Assembly: GCF_000732195.1 (NCBI RefSeq)
Contig: NZ_JNNU01000005.1
Location: forward strand, 363,152 to 427,151
DNA from: Neorhizobium vignae
GTDB lineage: Bacteria; Pseudomonadota; Alphaproteobacteria; Rhizobiales; Rhizobiaceae
Direction: 5' to 3'
DNA: 64,000 nt
The translations under genes and the position numbers were made by a program. The notes beneath the pieces were generated by a model, which was given only the letters and a program-made list of their open reading frames with translations, was not told the DNA's origin and did no database searches. Below, one piece after another: positions 52,640-61,296 of the stretch. Each line of letters opens with the position of its first letter. Position 1 is the first letter of the stretch.

Positions 52640-53233
52640 GTGTTCCGTGTTCCCTTCCTCATCGCGATCGCGCTCACCATCGCCTTCGGCGGCGGGATAT
52701 GGTCCACCCTTGTGGCACTGGATGCCACGATCGGTTTCGGTGCGATCAAGCTCGGCTCGTGGGAAGCCTTTCCTGACGCGCAGACCGCGCAGGCGGACCC
52801 TTACGCGAAGTCGCACCGGGCCAGTGCCGGCAAGCTCATCTACGCGAGCGCCGAAGGCCTCTCCTTCATCGCTTCGGTCGACCAGGCCGGCGAGCGGCTG
52901 ACCGGAAACTGCTCCTATCGCCTCACCGGCCACACGCCGCCGGCGCGTTTCTGGACGCTGTTTGCCGCAGCCCCCGGCGCCGCCCCGCCCTCGGCGCAAT
53001 CGGACCTGCCGACCGCGCTCAATTCCCGCATCGTGCTGCGCAACAGCAGCAGCGACGGCGGTTTCGACATCGCGATTTCCGCAACCGCCAAGCCCGGCAA
53101 CTGGCTGGCGGTCTCGACGCCCGGCGTGTTCCGGCTGACGCTGACGCTGTTCGACACGCCGACGGCCGGCAGCTCCGGCCTGATCGACCTCACCATGCCG
53201 CGCATCAAGAAGGCCGGGTGCGGCAATGTCTAG
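52640..53233 (+). CDS. DUF1214 domain protein
   Basis: A 197-residue membrane-anchored protein of the DUF1214 family, starting with GTG (MFRVPFLIAIALTIAFGG). The motif RFWTLFAAAPGAAPPSAQ and the conserved ending GVFRLTLTLFDTPTA are seen. In rhizobia this gene pairs with the DUF1254 gene that follows; the two overlap by eight bases. Biochemical role unknown. Confidence 0.8.
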   Translation: MFRVPFLIAIALTIAFGGGIWSTLVALDATIGFGAIKLGSWEAFPDAQTAQADPYAKSHRASAGKLIYASAEGLSFIASVDQAGERLTGNCSYRLTGHTPPARFWTLFAAAPGAAPPSAQSDLPTALNSRIVLRNSSSDGGFDIAISATAKPGNWLAVSTPGVFRLTLTLFDTPTAGSSGLIDLTMPRIKKAGCGNV

Positions 53234-53912
53234 AAGCCTTGGGTTCGGAAGTCCGCGATTTAGACGTCTGTGGTTCAGAAACCTGCGCGCGCGAGGCTTG
53301 GGATCCGGGGATCTCGCGTCCCAGAAGGCCGGATCCCGGGGTTTCGCGCTGAAGGTTCTGCTGGCGGTGATCACCGGGCTCGTCGGTGCGGCGCTGCTGC
53401 ACCTTATCATCGTGCTGGCGCTGCCCGAATTCAGCGAGCGCGACGCCTATACGCGAGTGCTGGCGGAAGGCGAGATCTATCGTTTCTACCGCTTGAGAGA
53501 AAAGCCGGATCGCGCCGGGCTTTCCAAGGACGATCCTTTCGTCGATGCGGCGGTCTGTGCCTTCGATATCTCGGAGGGGCCGGTGAGGCTGACGGCTGCC
53601 AATGGCGGCGTGCCCTTCTGGTCGCTCGGCGTCTACGACCAGTCCTCCAACGAGGTGTTCAGCATCAATGACCGGACGTCGGCCGGCGGCGTGCTGGATG
53701 TGGTGATCGCGTCGCCGATGCAGCTGACGGCATTGCGCAAGGCGCTGCCGCAGGCGGTTTCGCAGTCGATCCTGGTGGAAGCACGGGCGGAGGAGGGATA
53801 TGTGGTCTTGAGAAGTCTCGTCCCGCAACCGAGCTTTGCGGGTATCGTGTCGCAATTCCTGAACCAGGCTACCTGCGCACCCTTCGAATGGCGCTCCCGA
53901 AGCCGGTTCTGA
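53226..53912 (+). CDS. DUF1254 domain protein
   Basis: A 228-residue DUF1254 protein with a membrane segment (about residues 44-65, LLAVITGLVGAALLHLIIVL). DPFVDAAVCAFDISEGPVRL and PFWSLGVYDQSSNEVFS are family patterns. The first 42 residues are an odd Arg/Gly/Ser-rich extension (SLGFGSPRFRRLWFRNLRAR, GLGSGDLASQKAGSRG) made by short repeated DNA units, and are probably not ancestral; translation could instead begin near codon 43. It overlaps the DUF1214 gene and is likely coupled to it. Confidence 0.78.
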   Translation: MSRSLGFGSPRFRRLWFRNLRARGLGSGDLASQKAGSRGFALKVLLAVITGLVGAALLHLIIVLALPEFSERDAYTRVLAEGEIYRFYRLREKPDRAGLSKDDPFVDAAVCAFDISEGPVRLTAANGGVPFWSLGVYDQSSNEVFSINDRTSAGGVLDVVIASPMQLTALRKALPQAVSQSILVEARAEEGYVVLRSLVPQPSFAGIVSQFLNQATCAPFEWRSRSRF

Positions 53913-53926
53913 TCTTCGTTTGCCGA

Positions 53927-54103
53927 CTATTCGGCACGCACCGCGTGGTTTTCAGCCTTGCAGTCGCCCAGGTCTTCGAAACGTTCGTATCGCACGCCGG
54001 TGAACAGCAGAAGCTGCCCGGCGTTCTCGCTTTCGCCGATCTTGATCTGCGGCCGGCGCTGATTGTCACTGCGCCATCTGTTCAATACTACGATCTCTGC
54101 CAT
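53927..54103 (-). CDS. Small conserved-looking hypothetical protein
   Basis: A 58-residue ORF too short for routine calling. Good ribosome site GGAGACGAGC before ATG at 54103. The product starts MAEIVVLNRWRSDNQRR, continues KIGESENAGQLLLFTG and VRYERFEDLGDCKAEN, with one Cys. Codon use and the third-position GC look coding, and the start resembles other small rhizobial proteins. It converges with the DUF1254 gene, stopping 15 bases past it. Function unknown. Confidence 0.6.
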   Translation of the reverse strand: MAEIVVLNRWRSDNQRRPQIKIGESENAGQLLLFTGVRYERFEDLGDCKAENHAVRAE

Positions 54104-54760
54104 GCTCGTCTCCGTTTAAGGAATTCGAGACGGATGAAGACGGACCGATCTCACCCTGCCCTCTCCCAAGGGCCTGACGCTTCCCGAGACAGAAGTCCGG
54201 GCATCCGCGCCTTTCTCGCCTGTGCGCCTTGTTCGAAAGCGCAACGACATTTCGACATTAACGGCCGGTTCCGCCTGAACCGGCCGTTATCGGGAAGGTC
54301 CCAGGGACGCGGGGCCATCCGGCATTCGAACGCGGCAAATACGCGCCGGTTACCGCTGGATTCAGCCAGACCACCGTTAACAATGTCTTACTGCTAATAT
54401 AGCACTTGCTACCGGTGCATGTCTGTTGTCCGACCCCAAAACGCAGAAGCGCCGGTTTGGTTCACAGCCTTCGCAGGCGTCGATCAGACCCGCAATTCTG
54501 GCAGAAACAGCGACACTGCAAGAAATGACCGGCGTATCGAAACGAACCATTTTCACAGACCGTTAACCCTCCAAGAGTTAGCATCCGGTTAAACCAAGGC
54601 GACCCCATTCTGCAGATGTTCTCACAGCTGCGTGAGCGGGCGGCGCGCCACCGGGAGTTTCCCAGGCAAGGTACGATGAGAGCGCCAGGCGAGCTTTTCC
54701 GGCACACCTGATCGGCGTTCGGCACTCCGGATTTGTTTTGCGTTGATTGCGAGTTTGCCA
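54104..54760. other. Long intergenic region upstream of the DUF2336 gene
   Basis: 657 bases with no ORF I can support. It holds a perfect 12-bp stem AACGGCCGGTTC / GAACCGGCCGTT (54260-54271 with 54277-54288, 5-base loop) without a T-run, and three GTTAA-type motifs at 54375, 54561 and 54589. It should contain promoters for both flanking genes and could encode an RNA. Confidence 0.45.
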
Positions 54761-55801
54761 GTGACGAATGAGTTTCGAGACCTTGAAAGGCCCCAGGCCA
54801 TGCGTAAGAAGGATGTGGTGCTGATGGCCACGGTGACGAGCTTCGAAAGTCTTCCGTACCCTTCGCGGTCGGAGCTTCGACAGTTCGCCGAGCTCTTCGC
54901 CCCCCTGTTTTCCGCATCGTCCGAGGAGGCCCGCCGCGATGCGGTCGCAGCCCTCTCGCAATGCAAGACCGTGCCGCCGGCCGTCGCCTTCTTCATCGCC
55001 AGCCAGCCGATCGCCGTTGCAGCCCCGTTCCTGACCTCCTCGACCTGCCTTTCCGACGATGCGCTGATCGCCATCGCCCGCACCCAAGGGGAAGCGCATG
55101 CCCGCGCCATCGTGCGCCGCGAGGCGCTGTCGCCGACGGTGATCGACGCGCTGGTCGGGCTTCGCCACGACCGCACCAAGCGCAGCGATGCGCCCGAAAA
55201 CCTCGAGGCACTCATGCCGCGCAGGCCGACGCCGGAAATGATCGACGAGGCCGAGCGCAACACGCGCGACGAACTCCTGCGCAACCGCATCAAGGCGCTT
55301 GCCGGCCATGTCGACCGGCCCGCCGCAGACCGGTTGGGCTTGCGCAATCTGTCGCCGATCCAGGAGGCGCTGCTCGTCCGCTTCGCCCGCAACCGCGAGA
55401 CCGGGCTGTTTGCAACCGTGCTTGCCGACACGCTTTCCGCCAGCCACTGGCTTTCGGAGCGGATCATGCTCGACATTTCCGGCCAGCAGCTCGCGGCGAC
55501 GCTGAAGGGCCTGGCCATGGAAACGGACGATGCGCTGTTCATCCTGCAGCGGCTCTACGACCATCTGGGCGCGGAACAGGACGGCGTGACACGCGCCGCC
55601 GCGCTCTGGGACGCGCTCGACGAGGACGAATGCGGTAAACGAGTCGAAGCCTGGCGCCGCGCCGACAGCTACACCTACCCGGAACAGCAGCATCAGCCGA
55701 TGTTTGCCGACAACCGCGCGGAGGACAGCCGCCAACCGCGTGTGATCCGCACTACCGCCAGCGCCCGCAAGCCGCTCAACGGCCTCTACCGGGCGCGCTA
55801 A
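54761..55801 (+). CDS. DUF2336 domain protein
   Basis: A 346-residue protein of the alphaproteobacterial DUF2336 family, HEAT-like helical repeats throughout. The start VTNEFRDLERPQAMRKKDV (GTG at 54761) is the usual one; a TTG six codons upstream or ATG 54800 are alternatives. ASSEEARRDAVAALSQCKTV and PLNGLYRARs at the end are typical. Some family members act in cell-cycle or stress signalling, but no function is firmly known. Confidence 0.85.
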   Translation: MTNEFRDLERPQAMRKKDVVLMATVTSFESLPYPSRSELRQFAELFAPLFSASSEEARRDAVAALSQCKTVPPAVAFFIASQPIAVAAPFLTSSTCLSDDALIAIARTQGEAHARAIVRREALSPTVIDALVGLRHDRTKRSDAPENLEALMPRRPTPEMIDEAERNTRDELLRNRIKALAGHVDRPAADRLGLRNLSPIQEALLVRFARNRETGLFATVLADTLSASHWLSERIMLDISGQQLAATLKGLAMETDDALFILQRLYDHLGAEQDGVTRAAALWDALDEDECGKRVEAWRRADSYTYPEQQHQPMFADNRAEDSRQPRVIRTTASARKPLNGLYRAR

Positions 55802-55805
55802 AAGC

Positions 55806-56150
55806 CTAGCCCGGCTTCACCACTTCGAAAAGATCGGCGACGTCGTCGATCTCCAGTTCCAGCAGCCAGAGATCCGGATCGAAGCGCATTTCGCGCGACA
55901 ACATCTCGCGGATGGCTTCCGGCTCGGACCGTTCCGCCCTCACCTCGAATTTGCGCCCGCCGTCGTCCTCGTCGCCGAAGAAATTCTGCGGTGCCGGCGC
56001 ATAGAGCGTTTCCAGGCCGTCGCGGAAGCGCTGGCGGATGAAGATCGCGCCCGCCGCCTCCGCACCCTTCTTTTCAACGGCTGCAAAACCGCCGAGCCCG
56101 AAGACGCGGCGGATCATGGCGGAGACGACGATTTCGGATTTCAGGCGCAT
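55806..56150 (-). CDS. DUF1491 family protein
   Basis: A 114-residue protein of the DUF1491 family (MRLKSEIVVSAMIRRVFG, AEAAGAIFIRQRFRDGLETLY, and the terminal FDPDLWLLELEID). Function unknown. Converges with the DUF2336 gene with a gap of four bases. Confidence 0.88.
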   Translation of the reverse strand: MRLKSEIVVSAMIRRVFGLGGFAAVEKKGAEAAGAIFIRQRFRDGLETLYAPAPQNFFGDEDDGGRKFEVRAERSEPEAIREMLSREMRFDPDLWLLELEIDDVADLFEVVKPG

Positions 56151-56225
56151 TGCCCCCTCTTACGGCGCTTCGGGACCAAGCGCAAACTTGCCTCGCTACA
56201 ATTTTACCCGGATACAACTATTGCC

Positions 56226-56247
56226 ATAATATTACCCGGGTGATATT
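56226..56247. promoter_or_regulatory. Near-perfect palindrome in the GIY-YIG promoter
   Basis: AATATTACCCGGGTGATATT is a palindrome with one mismatch pair, about 30 bases before the GIY-YIG ATG. A related half-site TTTTACCCGG lies at about 56201-56210. A dimeric repressor or activator site is likely; no partner is encoded next to it. Confidence 0.5.
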
Positions 56248-56277
56248 AGCCGAACCTCCACCAGGGAAGGCAAGGAC

Positions 56278-56613
56278 ATGAACACCATCGACAGGAAAGC
56301 GGCGATCTCCGCCTACAAGGAACGCAAGGCTCCGGCCGGCATCTATGTCATCCGGCTGGCTCCGACCGGGCAGACATGGGTCGGCCGGGCGGGCGACCTC
56401 GACAAGATCCAGAACCGCATCTGGTTCACGCTCCAGCACGGCAGCCATGGAAACAAGCACCTCCAGGCAGCCTGGAACGCCAACCGTGCGGAGGATTTCG
56501 TGCTGGAGCGGCTGGAGGAGATCGACGAAGAACTGACCGGCTATCTGCGCGACCGGACACTGAAGGACCGCCTCATCCATTGGGCTTTCGAACTCGGCGC
56601 CGAAACGGCATGA
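56278..56613 (+). CDS. GIY-YIG nuclease family protein
   Basis: A 111-residue protein with a GIY-YIG fold: GIYVIRLAPTGQTWVGRAGD carries the two signature strands, KDLDKIQNRIWF-like helix follows, and the Glu site is probably in ANRAEDFVLERLEE. Small single-domain members have unknown roles. GGCAAGGAC precedes the ATG. Confidence 0.85.
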   Translation: MNTIDRKAAISAYKERKAPAGIYVIRLAPTGQTWVGRAGDLDKIQNRIWFTLQHGSHGNKHLQAAWNANRAEDFVLERLEEIDEELTGYLRDRTLKDRLIHWAFELGAETA

Positions 56614-56739
56614 GGTTATCCGGTGGAAGTCCCTGAGAAGAAAAGAGAAATCGCGATGCCGCGCCCTTTCCTTTCCCCGAATGCACTATATTTACACATA
56701 GGGTGCCGCACGGCACTGTCATGAAAAGGAGTTTGGGGC

Positions 56740-56907
56740 TTGGCTACTTCCGCATTGATCAGCATTCTGATCACCTTCCTGGTGATCGTCCTGGTTCTCT
56801 ATCTCGTCGCGCGCCTGCCGATCGACGGCCGGGCAAAACAGATCGCGCAGATCATCATCATCATCATCGGCATCATCTCGCTGCTGAAATATCTCGCCGT
56901 CTTCTGA
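56740..56907 (+). CDS. Small two-helix membrane protein (Thivi_2564-like)
   Basis: A 55-residue protein starting at TTG, eight bases after AAAAGGAG. Two hydrophobic helices (about residues 4-23 and 35-53) are joined by the polar turn LPIDGRAKQIAQ; the second helix has six isoleucines in a row from ATC repeats. It resembles a family of short membrane proteins with unknown function. An out-of-frame ATG at 56721 was ignored. Confidence 0.65.
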   Translation: MATSALISILITFLVIVLVLYLVARLPIDGRAKQIAQIIIIIIGIISLLKYLAVF

Positions 56908-56959
56908 GGCAGAGATGCGCCCGGCCATGCCGGGCGCGATCCAACCGGCGGGATGAGGA

Positions 56960-57352
56960 TCACGCCGTCATAGCATTTGTACGCCGGTATTCCTGGGTCA
57001 CCCCGCCGAAACCCCAGGCGTCCGCCTCGACCTCGCGGACGATGACATAGGTTGCGGGCGGTATCCCGCCGAGGCTCTGCTTCAAAAGCGCATCCATCGC
57101 CTCGATGAAACGCTTCTTCTCCTCGGCCGTATTGGTGCCGAGCGTGACATTGGCCTCCACATGCGCGGCCACTTCCAGCGGCTCGCCGCCGACGGTCCAG
57201 CCGGATAGATCGACCTCCTCCACCAGGACCGCCGTGACCTCGCGGCGCTTGCGCATGATCGTGTTCATCAGCACCGTGGTTTCCTGCTGCAGCCGGCGCT
57301 TTGCTTCCGGCTCGATCTTTCTGCCGGCGATGATGACGTGAACGAAGGGCAT
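56960..57352 (-). CDS. Tautomerase superfamily protein (fused 4-OT type)
   Basis: A 130-residue tautomerase with the catalytic Pro right after Met (MPFVHVIIAGRKIEPEAK). The length is that of two 4-oxalocrotonate tautomerase units; the second unit begins near LEVAAHVEANVTLGTNT. Substrate unknown. Divergent from the LysR gene, which probably regulates it. Confidence 0.82.
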   Translation of the reverse strand: MPFVHVIIAGRKIEPEAKRRLQQETTVLMNTIMRKRREVTAVLVEEVDLSGWTVGGEPLEVAAHVEANVTLGTNTAEEKKRFIEAMDALLKQSLGGIPPATYVIVREVEADAWGFGGVTQEYRRTNAMTA

Positions 57353-57458
57353 GATGTTCTCCTTTTCGGATTTCTGTTGACGCCGTTATCTTCTCCTCGC
57401 ACAATCATTTTGAAAATCATGAAGTTCCAAACGCACACTTTTGCGACACTCAACGATC

Positions 57459-58325
57459 ATGCTGCCCGTCAATCTCGATATCGATACATTGAGGAGTTTT
57501 GCGCTTGGCCTGGAGCTCGGCAGTTTCGCCAAGGCCGCCGACCGGCTCGGCCGTTCGCCTTCGGCGATCAGCCTGCAACTGAAGAAGCTCGAGGAACAGG
57601 TGGGAGAAACCCTGCTGCAGAAGCAGGGGCGTGGGCTTGTCCTGACCGAAGCAGGCGAAATCCTGCTCGGTTATGCCAAGCGTATCCTGGAGCTCAACGA
57701 CGAGGCGCGCGCGGCGGTGCGCGGCGTTGGCAAGCTCGAAGGCTGGGTGAAGATCGGCGTGCCGCAGGATTTTGCCGAAACCTGGTTGCCGGACCTGCTC
57801 GGCCGTTTTTCGAAGATCCATCCGAAGGTGCGGGTCGAGGCGCGCGTCGACCGGGGTGTCGCGATGGTGCAGGCGATCGACAAGGGCGAACTCGACGTGG
57901 CGCTGACCTGGGGCACGCTCGCCAGCCCGCGGGCTGAAATCGTCGCAAGGCGGGAGATCGCCTGGATCGGTCCGGATGGCTTCCGGCATATGCCGGGAGA
58001 AGCACTTGCGATCGTCGCCTTCGATCCGCCCTGCGCCTTCCGCAAGGCCGCGATCGACGCGCTCGACCGCAACGGCATCGCCTGGCGGCACGCGTTCGCC
58101 AGCCCAAGCCTTGCCGGCCTCTGGGCAGCGGTCACCGCAGGGCTCGGCGTCACCCCCCGGATCGTCGAGGGCAAACCGGCACAGCTTGCCGCGCTTGATG
58201 CGAAAGAAGCGGGACTGCCCGATCTCGGCGCGATCGAGCTTGCGCTGCACGTCGCCGAAACCCGCCTCGCCCCACCTGCCGAAGAGCTGAAGCGGCTGGT
58301 GCTGGAAGCAGTTGCGATGCGTTGA
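57459..58325 (+). CDS. LysR-family transcriptional regulator
   Basis: A 288-residue LysR regulator starting MLPVNLDIDTLRSFALGLE. The helix-turn-helix is SFAKAADRLGRSPSAISLQL; the effector domain follows from about residue 90 (GWVKIGVPQDFAETWLPDLL). It is divergent from the tautomerase gene with a shared 106-base promoter region, the usual LysR layout. Confidence 0.93.
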   Translation: MLPVNLDIDTLRSFALGLELGSFAKAADRLGRSPSAISLQLKKLEEQVGETLLQKQGRGLVLTEAGEILLGYAKRILELNDEARAAVRGVGKLEGWVKIGVPQDFAETWLPDLLGRFSKIHPKVRVEARVDRGVAMVQAIDKGELDVALTWGTLASPRAEIVARREIAWIGPDGFRHMPGEALAIVAFDPPCAFRKAAIDALDRNGIAWRHAFASPSLAGLWAAVTAGLGVTPRIVEGKPAQLAALDAKEAGLPDLGAIELALHVAETRLAPPAEELKRLVLEAVAMR

Positions 58326-58382
58326 GCGGCGAGCTCTCACCGCTGAAACATCGAAAATTCGGGAGATTGGGAGCGACGGCGA

Positions 58383-59324
58383 CTACAGAGCGCCGATCGA
58401 CTTCAGCTTCTTCAGTACCTGTTCGTCGGGCTCGCCGGTCTCGGGCAGGCGGTAGTGGCGCTGGAAGCGGCGGATGGCCGCCTTGGTCTGGGCGCCGGCG
58501 ACACCGTCCACCCCGACATCCGCATAGGCGATATTCGACAGGCCGCGCTGGATCTGCAGCACGAGATCGCTCGACTGGACGGGCGCGTTCGGTTGACTGG
58601 TCGCGTTCGGCTTCTGGGAGACGGGCGTCGCCGCGGGCCGACCGGAATTCGGGATATTGGCCGGCGGCGTCATGGCCGGTTTGCGCTCGGAGGCGCGGAT
58701 TGCGGCCGCCACGGGATCTTCGCCACGCGCATTGACACCTTCGGTCGAGCGAACCGGAGAAACGGGCTTCGGCGGCAGGGCGGCGGATTGAACCGGCCTT
58801 GTCGGTGCGGCAGGTGTTGCCCTTGCCGTCTCGGCCGGCTTCGGCGTCGCGGGCGCCTCATGGGGCGTTGCCGGCTGGGCGGCGGCCTGCTGCGGCTGGG
58901 GGCGCGGGATCGGGGCGACGACGGAAGGGGCGGCCGGCATAGGCGCAGACGGCACGGCCGTCTGTGCGGGCGCGGCCGCGGGTGCTGCGGCCGGAGCCGG
59001 CGCTACGACGCTCGGGTCGGCCCGCTCGATCCGAAACGTGGTGACATCGGCGGGTGCGGTGCGCCTTGCCGGGCGATAACCGGCGATCTGATTCGGGTTC
59101 TTGGAATCGCGGGTGGCGAGGAACGGGGATGGATGGCCGCCCGGCTGATACCAGAGCGCATTGGCCGCGACGAAGGAGAAGACGATGCCGAAGGCAGCGC
59201 AGCCGAACAGGGTCTTCGGCCGGCGCGCAACGGCCCGCGCTCCCGCCAGCAGCAGGTTCGACAGAATGCCCGGTTGCTTGACAGGTTTTTTCCTGTCAGG
59301 CGATTTTCGCTTCCGCGCGGTCAT
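58383..59324 (-). CDS. Peptidoglycan-binding membrane protein
   Basis: A 313-residue protein with a basic cytoplasmic start, one membrane segment (about residues 38-58), a long Ala/Pro-rich periplasmic linker (about 100-235) and a C-terminal peptidoglycan-binding domain (LVLQIQRGLSNIAYADVGVD, AAIRRFQRHYRLPETGEP). It overlaps the DivJ-type kinase gene by 29 bases and is likely cotranscribed, so a cell-envelope or polar role is plausible. Confidence 0.85.
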   Translation of the reverse strand: MTARKRKSPDRKKPVKQPGILSNLLLAGARAVARRPKTLFGCAAFGIVFSFVAANALWYQPGGHPSPFLATRDSKNPNQIAGYRPARRTAPADVTTFRIERADPSVVAPAPAAAPAAAPAQTAVPSAPMPAAPSVVAPIPRPQPQQAAAQPATPHEAPATPKPAETARATPAAPTRPVQSAALPPKPVSPVRSTEGVNARGEDPVAAAIRASERKPAMTPPANIPNSGRPAATPVSQKPNATSQPNAPVQSSDLVLQIQRGLSNIAYADVGVDGVAGAQTKAAIRRFQRHYRLPETGEPDEQVLKKLKSIGAL

Positions 59325-60795
59325 CGATAAAATCCTGTTCGTCCATCATGGCCGCATGCCGGGCTGCCCTCAGCCGCGGCGGGAATTCGACTTTTTCCTC
59401 CCGGGAGTCATCCCGTTTTGCCTCGACGCCCGAACCGTCTGCCGGCAGGGAGATCGTCACCACGGTCCCCTCGCCCGGACGGCTGGCGATCGCAAAACGA
59501 CCGCCGTGCAGCGCCACCAGACCTTTTACCAGAGAAAGCCCGAGACCGGTACCTTCGTAGGTGCGGGTATAGGCGTTTTCCACCTGCATGAACGGCTGGC
59601 CGATATATTGCAGCTTTTCCGCCGCGATGCCGATGCCGGTATCGCTGACCGAAATATTGACGTGATCGCCCTCGAGCACGGCGTCGATCGACACGACGCC
59701 GCCGGGACCGGTGAACTTGATCGCATTGCCGGCGAGATTGATGAGGATCTGCTGTACGGCGCGGCGGTCAGCGATGACTTCGCCGAGCCCGCGGGGGGCG
59801 CGGCTGGTGAGCGTCACGCCCTTTTCGCGGGCGGTCAGATCGAGCATGGCACGGCAGGTTTCCACGGCTTCCGCGATGGCGAAGGGTTCGGCGAGCAGCT
59901 CGTAGCGGCCGGCCTCGATCTTCGACATGTCGAGCATGGTGTTGACGACGGAGAGGAGATGGCCGCCGGACTGGCGGATCAGCCCAACATATTCGCGCTG
60001 GCGGTCGTTTTCGAGCCTGCCGAAATATTCGCCGGCGAGAACATCTGAAAAGCCGAGAATGGCGTTGAGCGGCGTGCGCAACTCGTGGCTGACGGCGGCG
60101 AGGAACCTCGACTTCGCCTCATGGGCGGAGCGCGCCTCGGCGACATTGGCCGCGGCTTCCAACCGGAGCTGCTCTTCTTCCGAAATGTCGCGCGCCTGCG
60201 CCATGACGTAGAGGAGCTCCCCTTCACCGTCGCGGATGGCGGTCATGTCGAGACGGACCGACAGGAACTGGCGGCCGGCCGCCGAGAACGGCCGCTCGAT
60301 GCGGATATCGGCAACGGCGCTCGGCGCACCCTGTCGCAGCATGTCGAAAGCCTGGACGAGGCCGATCCGGTCGGACACGTGGACGCGCTCGGCAAGCGGC
60401 TCGCCGGCGGCTTCACGCAGGCCTGCGGGAAACAGATGCTGATCGCGGCCGCCGGTCTTCACCAGCAGGCCATGCGGATTGAGAATGAGCGACAGGCCCG
60501 GCATCGCGTCGAAGGCAGCGTCTTCCGGCGGGGGCGCAGCAACGGAGGCAACGGCATGGCGCGGAAAGGCGAAGGAGGCGGCGACGGCCAGAAGGAAAAG
60601 CGACAGAACCAGCGCAACGCCGACCGGCAGGGCCAGCGCAGGCGGCAGGAGCAGAGCAAGCGCGGGCGGCACGGTGACGAATGCGGCAAGGCCACAGAAC
60701 GCGAGCCGGCGGAACTGGGCAATTTCACCGGGACGTGCGGTGTCGCCCTCGCCGAGGCGCGTCAGCCAGCGGCTTGCGGTCTCGTCGACCAGCAT
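59296..60795 (-). CDS. divJ: DivJ-type sensor histidine kinase
   Basis: Membrane histidine kinase of the DivJ/PleC family, probably DivJ, the DivK kinase that opposes PleC. From MLVDETASRWLTRLGEGD the 499-residue protein has two close hydrophobic segments (about residues 30-75), a PAS-like domain (about 95-210), HisKA box AAVSHELRTPLNAILGFSDV (His near 233) and HATPase motifs (NLAGNAIKFT, DTGIGI, GTGLGLSLV). The frame is open 55 codons upstream, but this start is best. The order of this gene, the DUF5330 gene and sufE resembles other Rhizobiaceae (recalled, unchecked). It lies about 58 kb from the PleC gene. Confidence 0.8.
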   Translation of the reverse strand: MLVDETASRWLTRLGEGDTARPGEIAQFRRLAFCGLAAFVTVPPALALLLPPALALPVGVALVLSLFLLAVAASFAFPRHAVASVAAPPPEDAAFDAMPGLSLILNPHGLLVKTGGRDQHLFPAGLREAAGEPLAERVHVSDRIGLVQAFDMLRQGAPSAVADIRIERPFSAAGRQFLSVRLDMTAIRDGEGELLYVMAQARDISEEEQLRLEAAANVAEARSAHEAKSRFLAAVSHELRTPLNAILGFSDVLAGEYFGRLENDRQREYVGLIRQSGGHLLSVVNTMLDMSKIEAGRYELLAEPFAIAEAVETCRAMLDLTAREKGVTLTSRAPRGLGEVIADRRAVQQILINLAGNAIKFTGPGGVVSIDAVLEGDHVNISVSDTGIGIAAEKLQYIGQPFMQVENAYTRTYEGTGLGLSLVKGLVALHGGRFAIASRPGEGTVVTISLPADGSGVEAKRDDSREEKVEFPPRLRAARHAAMMDEQDFIDDRAEAKIA

Positions 60796-61296
60796 GACCG
60801 CCTTTCCGGCAATGTTACTCAATACGCGCACGCAAAACCCTGCACAGACTCGTTTATCGAAGCCGACAATATGCCCCCGTGGCTTAAGGAAAGGATAAAA
60901 GCAGGGGGTGCCGGAGGTCCCGCAATGGGCCAAAATCCGGCTTTGGGACAGAAGGGCCAAGCCTTCTGAGCTTGTGGTTAACGCGACGTAAGCGGCGGAT
61001 TTGCTTCGATTTTTCCCGATGTGTTAACCTTTGTGGCAAACCGGCGCCTGACAAAGCCCGGGGTTTCAGGCGCACCGCCGCAATTATGCTTAACATCGAT
61101 CGCTAAAATTCGATTCAAGTTCGCGACAAAGACGCTGCAAATGCGGATATTTCGCATTTTAAGCAAATTTGCCGAAAAACCGAACGATCCCGTCAAAGCC
61201 ATATTTGCTTCCCGGCGGTACAACCATGTTCAAGACCGGCACAGATCCGGCGGCCCGCCTCAAGACCCAGGAGCGGGAAAAACAGGTGGATAAACG
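60796..61296. other. Intergenic region between divJ and the DUF5330 gene
   Basis: 501 bases between divergent genes, AT-rich at 61080-61180, so both promoters should lie here. GTTAAC motifs occur at about 60975 and 61023. No ORF with a credible start or hairpin terminator was seen. Confidence 0.4.

Noticed and set aside
52265..53410. Upstream part of a 541-codon minus-strand frame
   Set aside because: Only the last 160 codons look like a protein (start MRTWMMATG); the rest is antisense to the DUF1214/DUF1254 genes.
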